Below are positions 51,790-60,070 of a stretch of DNA of 60,070 nt, in pieces. Both the position numbers and the translations under genes were made by a program. The DNA is from Desulfovibrio sp. Its GTDB lineage: Bacteria > Desulfobacterota > Desulfovibrionia > Desulfovibrionales > Desulfovibrionaceae. Below the pieces are notes generated by a model. It searched no databases. It was given only the letters and a program-made list of their open reading frames with translations, and was not told where the DNA came from. Positions within the stretch are counted from its first letter, which is position 1. Each line of letters opens with the position of its first letter. The stretch lies in contig JAFTDG010000050.1 of the NCBI GenBank assembly GCA_017454325.1, positions 1 to 60,070 of the forward strand. Reading direction: 5' to 3'.

Positions 51790-52992
51790 TTATTTCGGAA
51801 GGCCTGTGCGCATGCGCAATCTGTCTGCCAGGAGTGAGCAGCCGCAGATGGCGATGGAGACGGCCGTGCCCGTGAATACGCCGCGATAGCCGAACCCCGC
51901 ATGGATGATCAGTCCGCCCAGGAGCGGCGCCAGCATGGCGCTGGCGTCAAAGGCTGCCATCATAATGTTGGAGTTGAGGGAGCGCGTGTCAGCAGTGGAG
52001 CGGTCGTACACCATGGCAGCAAGCAGGGGGTAGAGCAGGCCTAGCCCGAAACCATAGAGCAGAGTGAGGGGAATGAAGGCCCATACCGGCCCCCAGGCCA
52101 GGCCCAGCATGCAGCATACAAGCAGGGCACTACACAGCAGGGTCGTGCGGTAACGGGGCAGGGTGTCAAGCCTGTGGCTGCCCGTCAGACGCACGGCGAT
52201 GATGGTCAGGGTATAGATGCTGAAAAACCAGGCTGGCTGTGCTCCCGTGAGCGAGCACAGCCCCTTCATAAAGAAAATGGCCTGTACGGTCATGATACTG
52301 AAGCTGAAACAGGCAAAGTACACGAAGAACAGACCGGAATGGCGCAGCTGCTGCCAGAGTGTCTGCCCTGTGGTTCCGCCCTGATCCACCGGGGCAAGTT
52401 CAGGTCTGCGGAGACGGGGGGCTAAGGGAATAAGCATGACAAGGGATGGTATCCCCAGCAGGGCCGTGGCGGCAAAGAGCTGCGGTTCACCGCCGAGCAG
52501 GGGCAGAATGTATTCGGCAACTGCGGGAATAATGGAATAGGGCAGGAGCAGTGTGAAAGAGAACAGGGCGAAACCGCGGGCACTCTGCCCTTTGGGAATA
52601 CAGTCGACGAGCACGGCCACGGTACAGCAGGAAAAAACAGCCAGAGCAGCGCCCTGTACCAGGCGTAGAAAGAGCACCAGGCCCACCAGGTGCGTTCCTG
52701 TCACAAAGGGGTAGGCCAGCATGATGGTGCTTGAGGTGATAATGGAGAGCGCCAGTGCCCACAGTTTGCCGCGTCGCAGGAAAACAATACTGCTTATGGG
52801 GCGGAAGAGCAGCACTGTGACAAACATGGCAGAGAGCAAAATACCACGCCAGTTCGGAGTGACGGCTAGCCGTTCAAGCCATTGCTCGAAGCAGTAAAAT
52901 ACCGCGATGAAGCTGTTGCAGCACATAGTGATACAGAACAGCAGCATAAAGTCACGGCTTAACAGAGAATCGGGCGGGAGACGGGAAGACAT
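51790..52992 (-). CDS. MFS transporter
   Basis: 400 residues, 12 membrane helices. Helix 2-3 loop FVTVLLFRPISSIVFLRRGKL is a divergent motif A, followed by LRLVQGAALAVFSCCTVAVL. It resembles the YfcJ/NarK-like arabinose-efflux group. No ribosome site is obvious. It ends 209 bp from the degenerate operator and is not clearly part of that regulon. Substrate unknown. Confidence 0.82.
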   Translation of the reverse strand: MSSRLPPDSLLSRDFMLLFCITMCCNSFIAVFYCFEQWLERLAVTPNWRGILLSAMFVTVLLFRPISSIVFLRRGKLWALALSIITSSTIMLAYPFVTGTHLVGLVLFLRLVQGAALAVFSCCTVAVLVDCIPKGQSARGFALFSFTLLLPYSIIPAVAEYILPLLGGEPQLFAATALLGIPSLVMLIPLAPRLRRPELAPVDQGGTTGQTLWQQLRHSGLFFVYFACFSFSIMTVQAIFFMKGLCSLTGAQPAWFFSIYTLTIIAVRLTGSHRLDTLPRYRTTLLCSALLVCCMLGLAWGPVWAFIPLTLLYGFGLGLLYPLLAAMVYDRSTADTRSLNSNIMMAAFDASAMLAPLLGGLIIHAGFGYRGVFTGTAVSIAICGCSLLADRLRMRTGLPK

Positions 52993-53028
52993 AGAGTATG
53001 ATGGCGCGTTACATCACTGTGGTTGGCG

Positions 53029-55596
53029 TTAATGGTATTCGCCGTTGAGAAATTTTGTGGCATAGGCCTGGACAGCTTCTTCATCTACCATGAGCATATC
53101 CATCTGCCGGGTCATGATCAGCAGACGGCCAAGCTGATCAAGACGGGCGCATACTTCTGTTCTGGGATACTTTTGATAGCGGGCTCGCAGCCTGTCCCCT
53201 GTGATTTCCACGGAAAAGCCCAAAGAATGCAGAATAATGCCGATGCAGCGTACACGACGTTCACGCTGGGTACCGGCAGCGGCACCTCCGGCGAATTCAA
53301 AACGTATATAGTTTTTATTCAGGGTATCGCCACACCAGCAGTCCAGAATGGCATAATGGTAGCCCACGCGGGAGGAAAAGTTAAGGTAACGGTCTGAAAT
53401 AATGGCATAACTGTGCTGGCCAAAACGCGAACATCCTTCCTGATTGCCCCCTATGACGCTCTGGCCCATGACGGAGAGAAAACCGCGCATATTTACGGGT
53501 CTTGGGCCACGCGCTTGTACGGCGGGGTTGAGCATGCCGTCGAGCACACATTTGAATGGCAGGCTGCAAACGTCTTCGGGGTATGTTTCTCGTTTTTCCG
53601 GCATGCGTAGCCCGCCGCCTAGGTCGATGACGTATAAGTCAAGCGGCACGGCGCAGATAAGGTGACAGGCCACTCCCGCGCTGTTGTCGGTAACACTGTC
53701 TGAAATTTGGAACATGCGTACGTAGCTCAATTCATGAACATAACGCATGATGTCGTGCAGGGAGGTGCAATGGCGGGGAGTAAATGTCTCTGCTCGTGGG
53801 TCCACGAGGTGCAGAGGTAGAATATAGGGAGCAATTCTCCTTAGGAGTACCATTGCAGGACTGTTACCGCCGCTTTGGGGGCGGCGCAGACGCAGCGAAA
53901 GCAGCTCAGGCACTTCGCCGTTGAACACTCTACCCGAGAGGGCGTCGACAGTCACAATTTGCCCCGGGGAAAGCAGGCTCGTGGCTCCTGGCATGTTCAT
54001 GACTGTTGGTACGGCGAATTCCCTGCAGATGGAAGCCATGTGCCCTGTGAGGCTGCCCGTCTCGGCAACAATGGCCGCAGCACGGCGCATCGCCGCCATG
54101 GCATTGGGTGAGGAGTGCGCCAGAAGCATCACGGCGCCTTCAGGAAAATGTGTGACGTCTTCCCCATCGCCTACAGGTACTATGGGGCCGCAGCCCACCC
54201 CCCTGGCGGCAACATCTCCCCCGGCGAGTAAGGGGCGTAGTCCTCCCAGTTTGGGAGGTGCATGTTCTGCCGCGGCGTTGTCCATGCCCATGGGCCGCGT
54301 TTGCAGCAAAATAATCTGATCGTCTTCGTCAATGGCCCATTCCATGTCTTGCGGATACTGGTAATGCTCTTCCAGTTCCATAACCATATCGGCCAGACGC
54401 CGTACCTGTTCATCGCTGAGACAGGGCACATCTGCAAGTGTGTCGGGCACTTGTTCCAGTATACTTTCCACGTCATCGGCGTCTGTACGGGTGAGGTGCA
54501 GGCGTACGGTTTTGTGGGCAATGGTCGCTTTGGTGATTTTACGCGTGGCACGTGAAACAAGCCACTGATCCGGAGTGCCAGTGCCGTCCACCACGCTCTC
54601 GCCTAGACCCCACAAGCCGTTGATGACAATGGCGTTAGAGCGCAGATCCACCGGATGGCGGGAAAAGACCACTCCAGCCGCTTTGGCCTGTACCATCTCC
54701 AAACAGCACAGTCCCATGCCGGTGGCATCCAGGGCATAACCGTGTTCTGCACGATAGGTCAGGGCGCGAGGGGAAAACAAACTGGCGACCACCTTTTTAA
54801 ACGCAGTCAGGAGTCCCTGACGTGTTACTCCGAGGATGCTGCGATACTGTCCGGCGAAGGACTGTATGCCGTCTTCAGCGATGGCACTGGAACGCAGTGC
54901 TGTGACCACAGTGGCACTATCCTTGCCGAAAGCGGTGTCCCATTCAGCAAATAGGGCCTGGGCCATATCTTCGGGTACCGGGGCTTGGAGCACAAGTTTT
55001 TCAATATTGCGTGAGACAGCGCGAATTTCCGCGGGTTTCTCCGGATCAATGGAACGCAGCAGAGACAGTAGCGTTTTGAACAGGCCGGATGTACGCAACA
55101 GAAAATAGCTGCCGGCACGTACCGTGATGGCAAAACCACGTGGTACGGGCATGTCCAGCATGTTGCTCAACTCACCCAAGTTGGCATTCTTGCCGCCTAC
55201 ACTGTAGGCCATGCTGGCATCCACCTCAGTTAGCGGCAGGGTGAACTGGGTTATGTCGCCCCTGGTGTGCTGCTTGAGTTCAGTTTCTATGCGCGTGGCA
55301 ATGGAGTGTACAATGTTCTCAAGATCGGTATTGTGTCTGTTCGACATCTTGCCCAAGGCAGTGACCATATTTTCACAATGAAAAATGGCCCGGCGGGCTT
55401 CTTTGCGTACTTCTTCCGTTTCCAGATGGCGGTTACCACTGAGTGTGGCTTCAAGACCGGCCATGAGGTTAGCTAGGTCAGCATTGGCCTGCAGCAACAC
55501 CTTGAAGGAAGCGTAGCGTTTGGTAAAGGCGTCCATGGCCTGTACGCGACTGACCTTTGGCGAACGTGCGAAAATATTTTTCAGCTTTGAAAACAT
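53029..55596 (-). CDS. PEP synthase/pyruvate phosphate dikinase-like enzyme with atypical C-terminus
   Basis: 855 residues from the ATG at 55596. After a helical N-terminal region (1-110), the ATP-grasp PPDK N domain is clear: VGGKNANLGELSNMLDMPVP, VVTALRSSAIAEDGI, MEWAIDEDDQIILLQTRPM. The swivelling phosphohistidine domain has ETGSLTGHMASICREFAVPT with His519. The C-terminal 290 residues do not show the PEP/pyruvate TIM barrel (no GTND-like or CGE active-site cysteine motif) but a different domain with VIDLGGGLRMPEK. It may phosphorylate another substrate, as rifampin phosphotransferase does. It follows the sigma-54 activator gene by 68 bp on the same strand. Confidence 0.82.
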   Translation of the reverse strand: MFSKLKNIFARSPKVSRVQAMDAFTKRYASFKVLLQANADLANLMAGLEATLSGNRHLETEEVRKEARRAIFHCENMVTALGKMSNRHNTDLENIVHSIATRIETELKQHTRGDITQFTLPLTEVDASMAYSVGGKNANLGELSNMLDMPVPRGFAITVRAGSYFLLRTSGLFKTLLSLLRSIDPEKPAEIRAVSRNIEKLVLQAPVPEDMAQALFAEWDTAFGKDSATVVTALRSSAIAEDGIQSFAGQYRSILGVTRQGLLTAFKKVVASLFSPRALTYRAEHGYALDATGMGLCCLEMVQAKAAGVVFSRHPVDLRSNAIVINGLWGLGESVVDGTGTPDQWLVSRATRKITKATIAHKTVRLHLTRTDADDVESILEQVPDTLADVPCLSDEQVRRLADMVMELEEHYQYPQDMEWAIDEDDQIILLQTRPMGMDNAAAEHAPPKLGGLRPLLAGGDVAARGVGCGPIVPVGDGEDVTHFPEGAVMLLAHSSPNAMAAMRRAAAIVAETGSLTGHMASICREFAVPTVMNMPGATSLLSPGQIVTVDALSGRVFNGEVPELLSLRLRRPQSGGNSPAMVLLRRIAPYILPLHLVDPRAETFTPRHCTSLHDIMRYVHELSYVRMFQISDSVTDNSAGVACHLICAVPLDLYVIDLGGGLRMPEKRETYPEDVCSLPFKCVLDGMLNPAVQARGPRPVNMRGFLSVMGQSVIGGNQEGCSRFGQHSYAIISDRYLNFSSRVGYHYAILDCWCGDTLNKNYIRFEFAGGAAAGTQRERRVRCIGIILHSLGFSVEITGDRLRARYQKYPRTEVCARLDQLGRLLIMTRQMDMLMVDEEAVQAYATKFLNGEYH

Positions 55597-55664
55597 AGCG
55601 GGTACCTGAGTGTATCCATGGCGCAAAACAATACTATCTGTCGTGGTTCATGTTCTGTCAACTG

Positions 55665-58292
55665 CTAACGTGGTGTAAAGACAATATAGCGTAGGGAGCG
55701 TCCATATCCTTCTTTATATACAAGGCCATGCTGTTCAAGAAGCTGCAAATCGTACTGTGCGGTGCGGTTGGAAATGTTTGTGCCGGAAAATGCCTGATAT
55801 TCCTGCCTAGTGATACTCCCTTTTTCAAGTATTTTGGGCCAGGCTGCCTGCACACGTGTAGGTAAGTCTTCCATTGGTGATAATGCTTTCGTTTGCTGTA
55901 TCGGTGTGTCTCCTGCATCCTTGCGTCGGGCTGACGGCTGTGACGGTGAAGCATCCGTGACGTGTGCTACAACGCGAGAAGAATCATTATCCGTGGGAGC
56001 GGATTGATTCTTTCGGGTACTCCTGTGGAAATGCTTTGGGTGCGCAGGTATTGTCGTCTTGATTATTTCTCCTGCCGTGGAGAGCTGACTTCGTGTTATA
56101 TCCTGTCTGGGAGGGAGCGTGCCAAGCTGAATATCTTCTGCAAACAGGATCGGTCCGTCACAAAAGGCCAGCGCGCGGGCCAGCGTATTTTTCAACTCCC
56201 GCACATTGCCGGGCCAGTCATACTGTAAAAGTTTCTCCATGGCGCCATGACTGATTTTCGGGGGCAGATCAGCGTTCTTTAGGGCATGTGATTTCGTTTG
56301 CCAGATTGCGTGAAGAAAATAGACTGTTAAGGCAGGTATGTCTGCCTTACGCTCCCGTAGCGGGGGCGAGTTGATGGTGATTACGGCCAGCCTGTAATAA
56401 AGATCCTGTCGAAAAGAACCGCGCTGGGCATCTTCCAGCAGAGGGGCGTTGGTGGCAGCAATGATACGTGTGTCAAAGGGGACGTCATGATCGCTTCCAA
56501 GGGGCCTAATGCGTCTTGTAGAAAGGGCGCGCAACAAGGCCTGCTGGACTTTTGGCGCTGCGTTGCCCACTTCATCCAGCATGAGTGTGCCACCCTCTGC
56601 AGCCAAAAAGGCTCCCTTGCGCGCGCTTCGCGCTTCTGTGAAGGCTCCTTTTACATGCCCGAAAAGGGTATCCATGAGCAGATTTTCATCCAAAGCACCA
56701 CAGTTGATGGTAATGAAGGGGGCGGCTGCTCTGGGACTCTGTTTGTGGATAGCTTCCGATATGAGCTCCTTGCCCGTCCCTGTTTCTCCCACTACAAGCA
56801 CATCGTCCGTGACCTGGGCAGCCTTGTGCACATTTTCAAGCAATATCCGCATGGCTGGTGAAAAGCCAACGAGACCATCTGGGGGCAGGTCGCTGAGCAT
56901 GGGAAGATTCTCTAGCGGTTCACGTTGGTGGTGAGCATCCTCCTCAGCCATTTGGCGCAACTTGCGTTCATTGGCATTGTCAAGCCGGCTAAGGAGAATA
57001 TTAATACCTTCTTTCAGCTGTTCGAGTTCGAGCGGCAACGGTGGCAGGGAGAGGGGCAGGCATTTGTTTTCAGTGTTGCGTACTTCCAGTTCAGCAGAAA
57101 TGACATGTAACGACTTGCCGAGCTGTCGTGCCAGCCACCACAGGCTCAGGCCTAGCAGCAGCATGCCGCCCACAAAGGCAGCGACATAGATGCCCATAAG
57201 CACCATGCCGTAGCGGGTTGTGGAGAACCCCGCATCCAGTACGGCAAGGCCCCCCAGGAGGACTGGCGTGCTCCCCGCAGCAGGAGTGAAGCGCAATGGC
57301 ACATAACTCACACGCTCAACGGGCTGTGCATCTCCCCAACCTTGCTGGTGGTAGGGTAGCTGGCCGGAGCGTCCGTTCTGTACATTGACCACCATATCCC
57401 AGTAGTCAATATGTTCCGGCCCGGGGCGAAAGGCTGTATTGAAACCTGGTCGTCCAAAAATACCTGTGAGGCCAGCCCGTGCCGTATCGGTGCTAAGCTT
57501 GCGCTGGTGCAGGTAATCGTTCACTGGTTCTGACTGGAAAAGCAGCCAGCCTTCGCGGTCAAAAAACATTGCGCGTACTTCGGTGTCACTGCCTGTCTGC
57601 ATAGGTGCATCGGGCGCAGAATAGAAAGAAATTAAATCGCGCAATTCGCGCAAATCCAGCGAAAGCATGAGGTATCCGCTGAAAACATTCTTGTTATCAA
57701 ATACGGGCGTAGTAAAGCGCAACACATAGACGGTAATGTTTTGTGCAGTCCCTTGCACTGGTACCATGGAATAGAGGGCTTCCATAGGTTGGCTCACGTT
57801 GACCTGGCCTGGAAGAAGCTTTTCTGCGGAAGCTGCGTGGAAAGGCCCTGTAGGGCTGGCCATGGCCTGCTGCAGAGGTACATGAACGACATCATCATCC
57901 ACATTGAGCAGAAGAAAACTGTTTTCAGGGGCAAGGCCCTCAAATGCCAGCTCTCTGTAATGCAATCCACCGGTCTTTACGCGAAAACGCATGCGATCGA
58001 GCATTTCCCTGGCATTCATAGAGCCTGCGGCCAGGATAAGCAGCTGATTGCGCGTTTCTTCAAGAACTTGCCCCATGGCGAGGTTCATGGCCTGGGTCTG
58101 GAGTTGGATGTTGCGTGCATTTGCGCGATTGACTATATACTCAATGCCACTGCCAGTGGCTAAAAAAATGAGAAAAAGGGCCGCAGCAAGAACTGGCAGC
58201 CCCAGAAGGAGCATGCGGCTCGTCAGGCTGCGGTTCATAAAAAACGTCGTCAGCTCATGAGATGCAGGTAGGTTCTCTTTGGGCGCGATCAT
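55665..58292 (-). CDS. Membrane-bound sigma-54-dependent transcriptional activator
   Basis: 875 residues from the ATG at 58292. Helix 1 (about 24-45), an extracytoplasmic sensor domain of about 300 residues, helix 2 (about 360-385) and a HAMP-like linker lead to the AAA+ domain: Walker A VGETGTGKE, HVKGAFTEA (GAFTGA loop variant), Walker B GGTLMLDEVGN, arginine-rich RQDLYYRLAVITI, and YDWPGNVRELKNTLARAL. Instead of a Fis helix-turn-helix it ends in a winged-helix-like tail (TRQEYQAFSGTNISNRTAQY). It probably senses an external ligand directly and activates the divergent sigma-54 promoter at 58422. Confidence 0.9.
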   Translation of the reverse strand: MIAPKENLPASHELTTFFMNRSLTSRMLLLGLPVLAAALFLIFLATGSGIEYIVNRANARNIQLQTQAMNLAMGQVLEETRNQLLILAAGSMNAREMLDRMRFRVKTGGLHYRELAFEGLAPENSFLLLNVDDDVVHVPLQQAMASPTGPFHAASAEKLLPGQVNVSQPMEALYSMVPVQGTAQNITVYVLRFTTPVFDNKNVFSGYLMLSLDLRELRDLISFYSAPDAPMQTGSDTEVRAMFFDREGWLLFQSEPVNDYLHQRKLSTDTARAGLTGIFGRPGFNTAFRPGPEHIDYWDMVVNVQNGRSGQLPYHQQGWGDAQPVERVSYVPLRFTPAAGSTPVLLGGLAVLDAGFSTTRYGMVLMGIYVAAFVGGMLLLGLSLWWLARQLGKSLHVISAELEVRNTENKCLPLSLPPLPLELEQLKEGINILLSRLDNANERKLRQMAEEDAHHQREPLENLPMLSDLPPDGLVGFSPAMRILLENVHKAAQVTDDVLVVGETGTGKELISEAIHKQSPRAAAPFITINCGALDENLLMDTLFGHVKGAFTEARSARKGAFLAAEGGTLMLDEVGNAAPKVQQALLRALSTRRIRPLGSDHDVPFDTRIIAATNAPLLEDAQRGSFRQDLYYRLAVITINSPPLRERKADIPALTVYFLHAIWQTKSHALKNADLPPKISHGAMEKLLQYDWPGNVRELKNTLARALAFCDGPILFAEDIQLGTLPPRQDITRSQLSTAGEIIKTTIPAHPKHFHRSTRKNQSAPTDNDSSRVVAHVTDASPSQPSARRKDAGDTPIQQTKALSPMEDLPTRVQAAWPKILEKGSITRQEYQAFSGTNISNRTAQYDLQLLEQHGLVYKEGYGRSLRYIVFTPR

Positions 58293-58338
58293 GACTTTTC
58301 TTTGCGTGATTAAGAAATAAACGTAAAAGACATAACTA

Positions 58339-58352
58339 AATTTCGCGAAATT
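58339..58352. promoter_or_regulatory. 14-bp palindrome, candidate activator site
   Basis: AATTTCGCGAAATT is a perfect palindrome about 100 bp upstream of the predicted sigma-54 start. It lies between the activator gene and its probable target, the normal place for an enhancer site. An imperfect inverted repeat GAAT...ATTC follows at 58359-58376. Confidence 0.5.
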
Positions 58353-58421
58353 GACAAGAATGTTTTTCAATATTCCTTGTAATAATGCCATGTTGAAAGG
58401 AACTGTAAAAATATGGCGCAA

Positions 58422-58437
58422 TGGTATGATGTTTGCT
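58422..58437 (+). promoter_or_regulatory. Sigma-54 promoter of the tauE-type operon
   Basis: TGGTATGATGTTTGCT fits TGGYACR-N4-TTGCW with one mismatch. The -24 GG (58423-58424) and -12 GC (58435-58436) have exact spacing. Transcription would start near 58448, 69 bp before the ATG at 58517. Confidence 0.7.
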
Positions 58438-58516
58438 TGTGAAAAAATGGCCAATTTGCGTGATGCTTACACAAAAGTGGCCGAACGGATATTAACACAT
58501 ACTTGTGGAGGGATGT

Positions 58517-58798
58517 ATGAATATCTGGACGTGGCTTGCAACAGCCGCATTGGTATTTGGGAAAATGGTGCTCACGGTATATTCGGGCACCGCTGGTGTG
58601 GCCATGGTGGCTGACACGCGGAATATGCATGGTATTTTGCAGTGGTGGGCCGAGATGTATAATGAGAGCCATCTTACCTTTGCCATAGTGACCATGCTGA
58701 TTATTCCTATTCTGGGGTGCGTCCTTGGCTGGTTGGCCGATATCGTAATGAACCATATCGGCATTGATCTTACGCACCGCGATTTGGCGGAAGACTAG
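58517..58798 (+). CDS. Small membrane protein preceding a TauE/SafE exporter
   Basis: 93 residues; GGAGGG lies 4-5 nt before the ATG at 58517. Two hydrophobic stretches: about 4-35 (LATAALVFGKMVLTVYSGTA) and 58-82 (FAIVTMLIIPILGCVLGWLA), with a conserved-looking HGILQWWAEMYNESHLTF between. I believe this is the DVU0150-type small protein that accompanies TauE/SafE exporters in Desulfovibrio; the name is from memory and moderate in certainty. It is first in the sigma-54-driven operon. Confidence 0.8.
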   Translation: MNIWTWLATAALVFGKMVLTVYSGTAGVAMVADTRNMHGILQWWAEMYNESHLTFAIVTMLIIPILGCVLGWLADIVMNHIGIDLTHRDLAED

Positions 58799-58816
58799 CC
58801 AGAAGGAGGCATTGTT

Positions 58817-59878
58817 ATGGATTGGTTATTTATGGCTATGCCCATTTCCGGCGTTTCCATATTCTGGCCGGGATTGATCATTCTGGGGCTGGGCGTGGGT
58901 ATTATCGGCGGCTTCTTTGGCCTGGGCGGTGCGTGGATGGTGACGCCAGGTCTGAATATTCTCGGCTTCCCCATGGCCTTCGCCATTGGTACTGATATGG
59001 CCCAGATGGCCGGTAAATCGCTTATTTCGACCATGCGTCACGGCAAGTTTGGCAATGTTGACTATGTGCTTGGTCTGACCATGCTTATTGGTACACTCAT
59101 CGGCGTTGATGCCGGTGTGTGGTGCGTCATGCAACTCGAAAAAATCGGCCGTGTCGACGAAGTTGTCCGCTATCTCTATGACGTGCTGCTCATAGCCATG
59201 GCTTGGCTTGTGTTCCATGATATTTCAGTGCGTAAGAAGAAGGCCGCTGCTGCTGCCCAGGCCGGTAAGGCTCTTGATAAAGGGGCAACGGGCATTGAAT
59301 GGGCCAGCAAGCTGCAGGCCATCAAGATTCCACCGGTTGTCTATTTCCGCCATGCCAATATTACTTGTTCTGCCTGGCTGCCCATCGTGATCAGTTTCTT
59401 CACGGGCTGGATGGCCGGTATTCTGGGTATCGGTGGTGGTCTGATCCGGATGCCCGCTCTTGTGTATCTGGTCGGTTGTCCTACCCATGTGGCTGTTGGT
59501 ACTGACCTTTTTGAAGTGGCAATTTCTGGTCTGTACGGAACTTTCAGCTATGCCTACCAGGGACGAGTTGAACTGCTGGCTGCCATCGTCATGCTGTGTG
59601 GTGCGGCTATCGGAGCACAGATTGGCGTTGTTGCCACCAAGTATGTGAAGGGCTACGGCATTCGTTTTGTATTCGGTCTCGCTGTGCTTGGCTGCCTTAT
59701 GTCCGTTGTGTTGAAGCAGTTGCAGGCGAAGTTCCCGGATCAGGGCTGGCTGGGCACGCTGGCAACTATTGAGGTGCTGGGCTTCGTAAGCGCTATTTCC
59801 ATCTACATCGCTGTGCAGATGGTACGGGGCGCCAAGGCTGAATTGGCTGCCAAGAAGAACCAGGCTGCGGGCAACTAG
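58817..59878 (+). CDS. TauE/SafE-family sulfite/sulfonate exporter
   Basis: 353 residues, about 8 membrane helices in two repeats. Repeat 1 has GIIGGFFGLGGAWMVTPGLN and FAIGTDMAQMAGKSLIS; repeat 2 has GWMAGILGIGGGLIRMPALV and HVAVGTDLFEVAISGLYGTF. The paired GGxxGxGGG-type signatures are those of TauE/SafE. The family exports sulfite, sulfoacetate or similar anions. AGAAGGAGG precedes the ATG. A 40-residue Ala/Lys-rich cytoplasmic loop separates the halves. Confidence 0.92.
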   Translation: MDWLFMAMPISGVSIFWPGLIILGLGVGIIGGFFGLGGAWMVTPGLNILGFPMAFAIGTDMAQMAGKSLISTMRHGKFGNVDYVLGLTMLIGTLIGVDAGVWCVMQLEKIGRVDEVVRYLYDVLLIAMAWLVFHDISVRKKKAAAAAQAGKALDKGATGIEWASKLQAIKIPPVVYFRHANITCSAWLPIVISFFTGWMAGILGIGGGLIRMPALVYLVGCPTHVAVGTDLFEVAISGLYGTFSYAYQGRVELLAAIVMLCGAAIGAQIGVVATKYVKGYGIRFVFGLAVLGCLMSVVLKQLQAKFPDQGWLGTLATIEVLGFVSAISIYIAVQMVRGAKAELAAKKNQAAGN

Positions 59879-59890
59879 GAGGAACGTACC

Positions 59891-60070
59891 ATGAAAATTC
59901 GTACTTTGCTGTTTACGCTGGGCATGGTCAGTTCGCTTGCGCTGCTCGCTGGCTGTGACCTCAAGGGAGGCGTGGAACAGGGACGTTGTGTGGCCTTTGA
60001 AAAGGGCAAGACGGCTACCATAGTGGCTGAAACGCTCAAAGACGGTAAGGCCACATACAGTGAATCCTCC
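59891..60070 (+). CDS. Lipoprotein, 3' end beyond the window
   Basis: First 60 residues only. MKIRTLLFTLGMVSSLALLA plus GC gives lipobox LAGC, so Cys22 is acylated. The visible mature part begins DLKGGVEQGRCVAFEKGKTATIV. GAGGAACG lies just before the ATG, 12 bp after the exporter gene, making it the third member of the sigma-54 operon. Function unknown. Confidence 0.75.
   Translation, partial: MKIRTLLFTLGMVSSLALLAGCDLKGGVEQGRCVAFEKGKTATIVAETLKDGKATYSESS

Overview
The window looks like chromosome of a sulfate-reducing deltaproteobacterium of the Desulfovibrionaceae, possibly an intestinal member. Pointers are the thrS-infC-rpmI-rplT-pheS-pheT-merR-rpe-tkt-pgk strand, a long homotrimeric-type outer-membrane porin, a pseudouridine synthase fused to dephospho-CoA kinase, a stand-alone AICAR transformylase, cobyrinate and corrinoid enzymes, and a TauE/SafE exporter with a small membrane partner. 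These are family-level inferences; no rRNA is present to fix the species.

Layout. 0-1.8 kb: the tail of an Rpn-type protein, an exported protein of unknown function, and a ccmD-TPR pair without the rest of a ccm cluster. 1.8-6.2 kb: cobB and a purH-like gene (minus strand), then trmFO. 6.2-18.5 kb: tRNA-Val followed by a long plus-strand housekeeping block for translation and the pentose phosphate/glycolytic pathways. 18.5-22 kb: purM, an exported proline-rich protein, and a radical SAM gene overlapping cobO. 22-30.3 kb: porin, three successive MFS transporters, a lipoprotein and a MATE transporter. 30.3-37.9 kb: purine permease with a 52-aa membrane protein, ybaK, the rluD-coaE fusion, an NlpC/P60 lipoprotein, then an N-acetylglutamate synthase-like gene, argF and a flavin reductase. 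37.9-42.6 kb: a three-gene signalling operon of HD-GYP response regulator, BMP-like binding protein and hybrid histidine kinase.

42.6-51.8 kb is the most unusual part. A LuxR-type regulator with a multi-pass membrane half is preceded by two 16-bp palindromes, TCACCC-N4-GGGTGA. The same palindrome occurs upstream of an HdeA-like periplasmic protein and at the head of a nine-gene, largely exported gene set. That set includes an LprI-like protein, an alkyl sulfatase, a NaChBac-type voltage-gated sodium channel, two related secreted proteins and a His-rich lipoprotein. I infer a dedicated envelope or acid stress regulon controlled by the membrane LuxR protein.

51.8-60.07 kb: another MFS transporter, a PEP-synthase-like dikinase that appears to lack its usual C-terminal barrel, a membrane sigma-54 activator, and a divergent operon (small membrane protein, TauE/SafE exporter, lipoprotein cut by the window edge). 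That operon is preceded by a good sigma-54 promoter and a palindromic candidate activator site.
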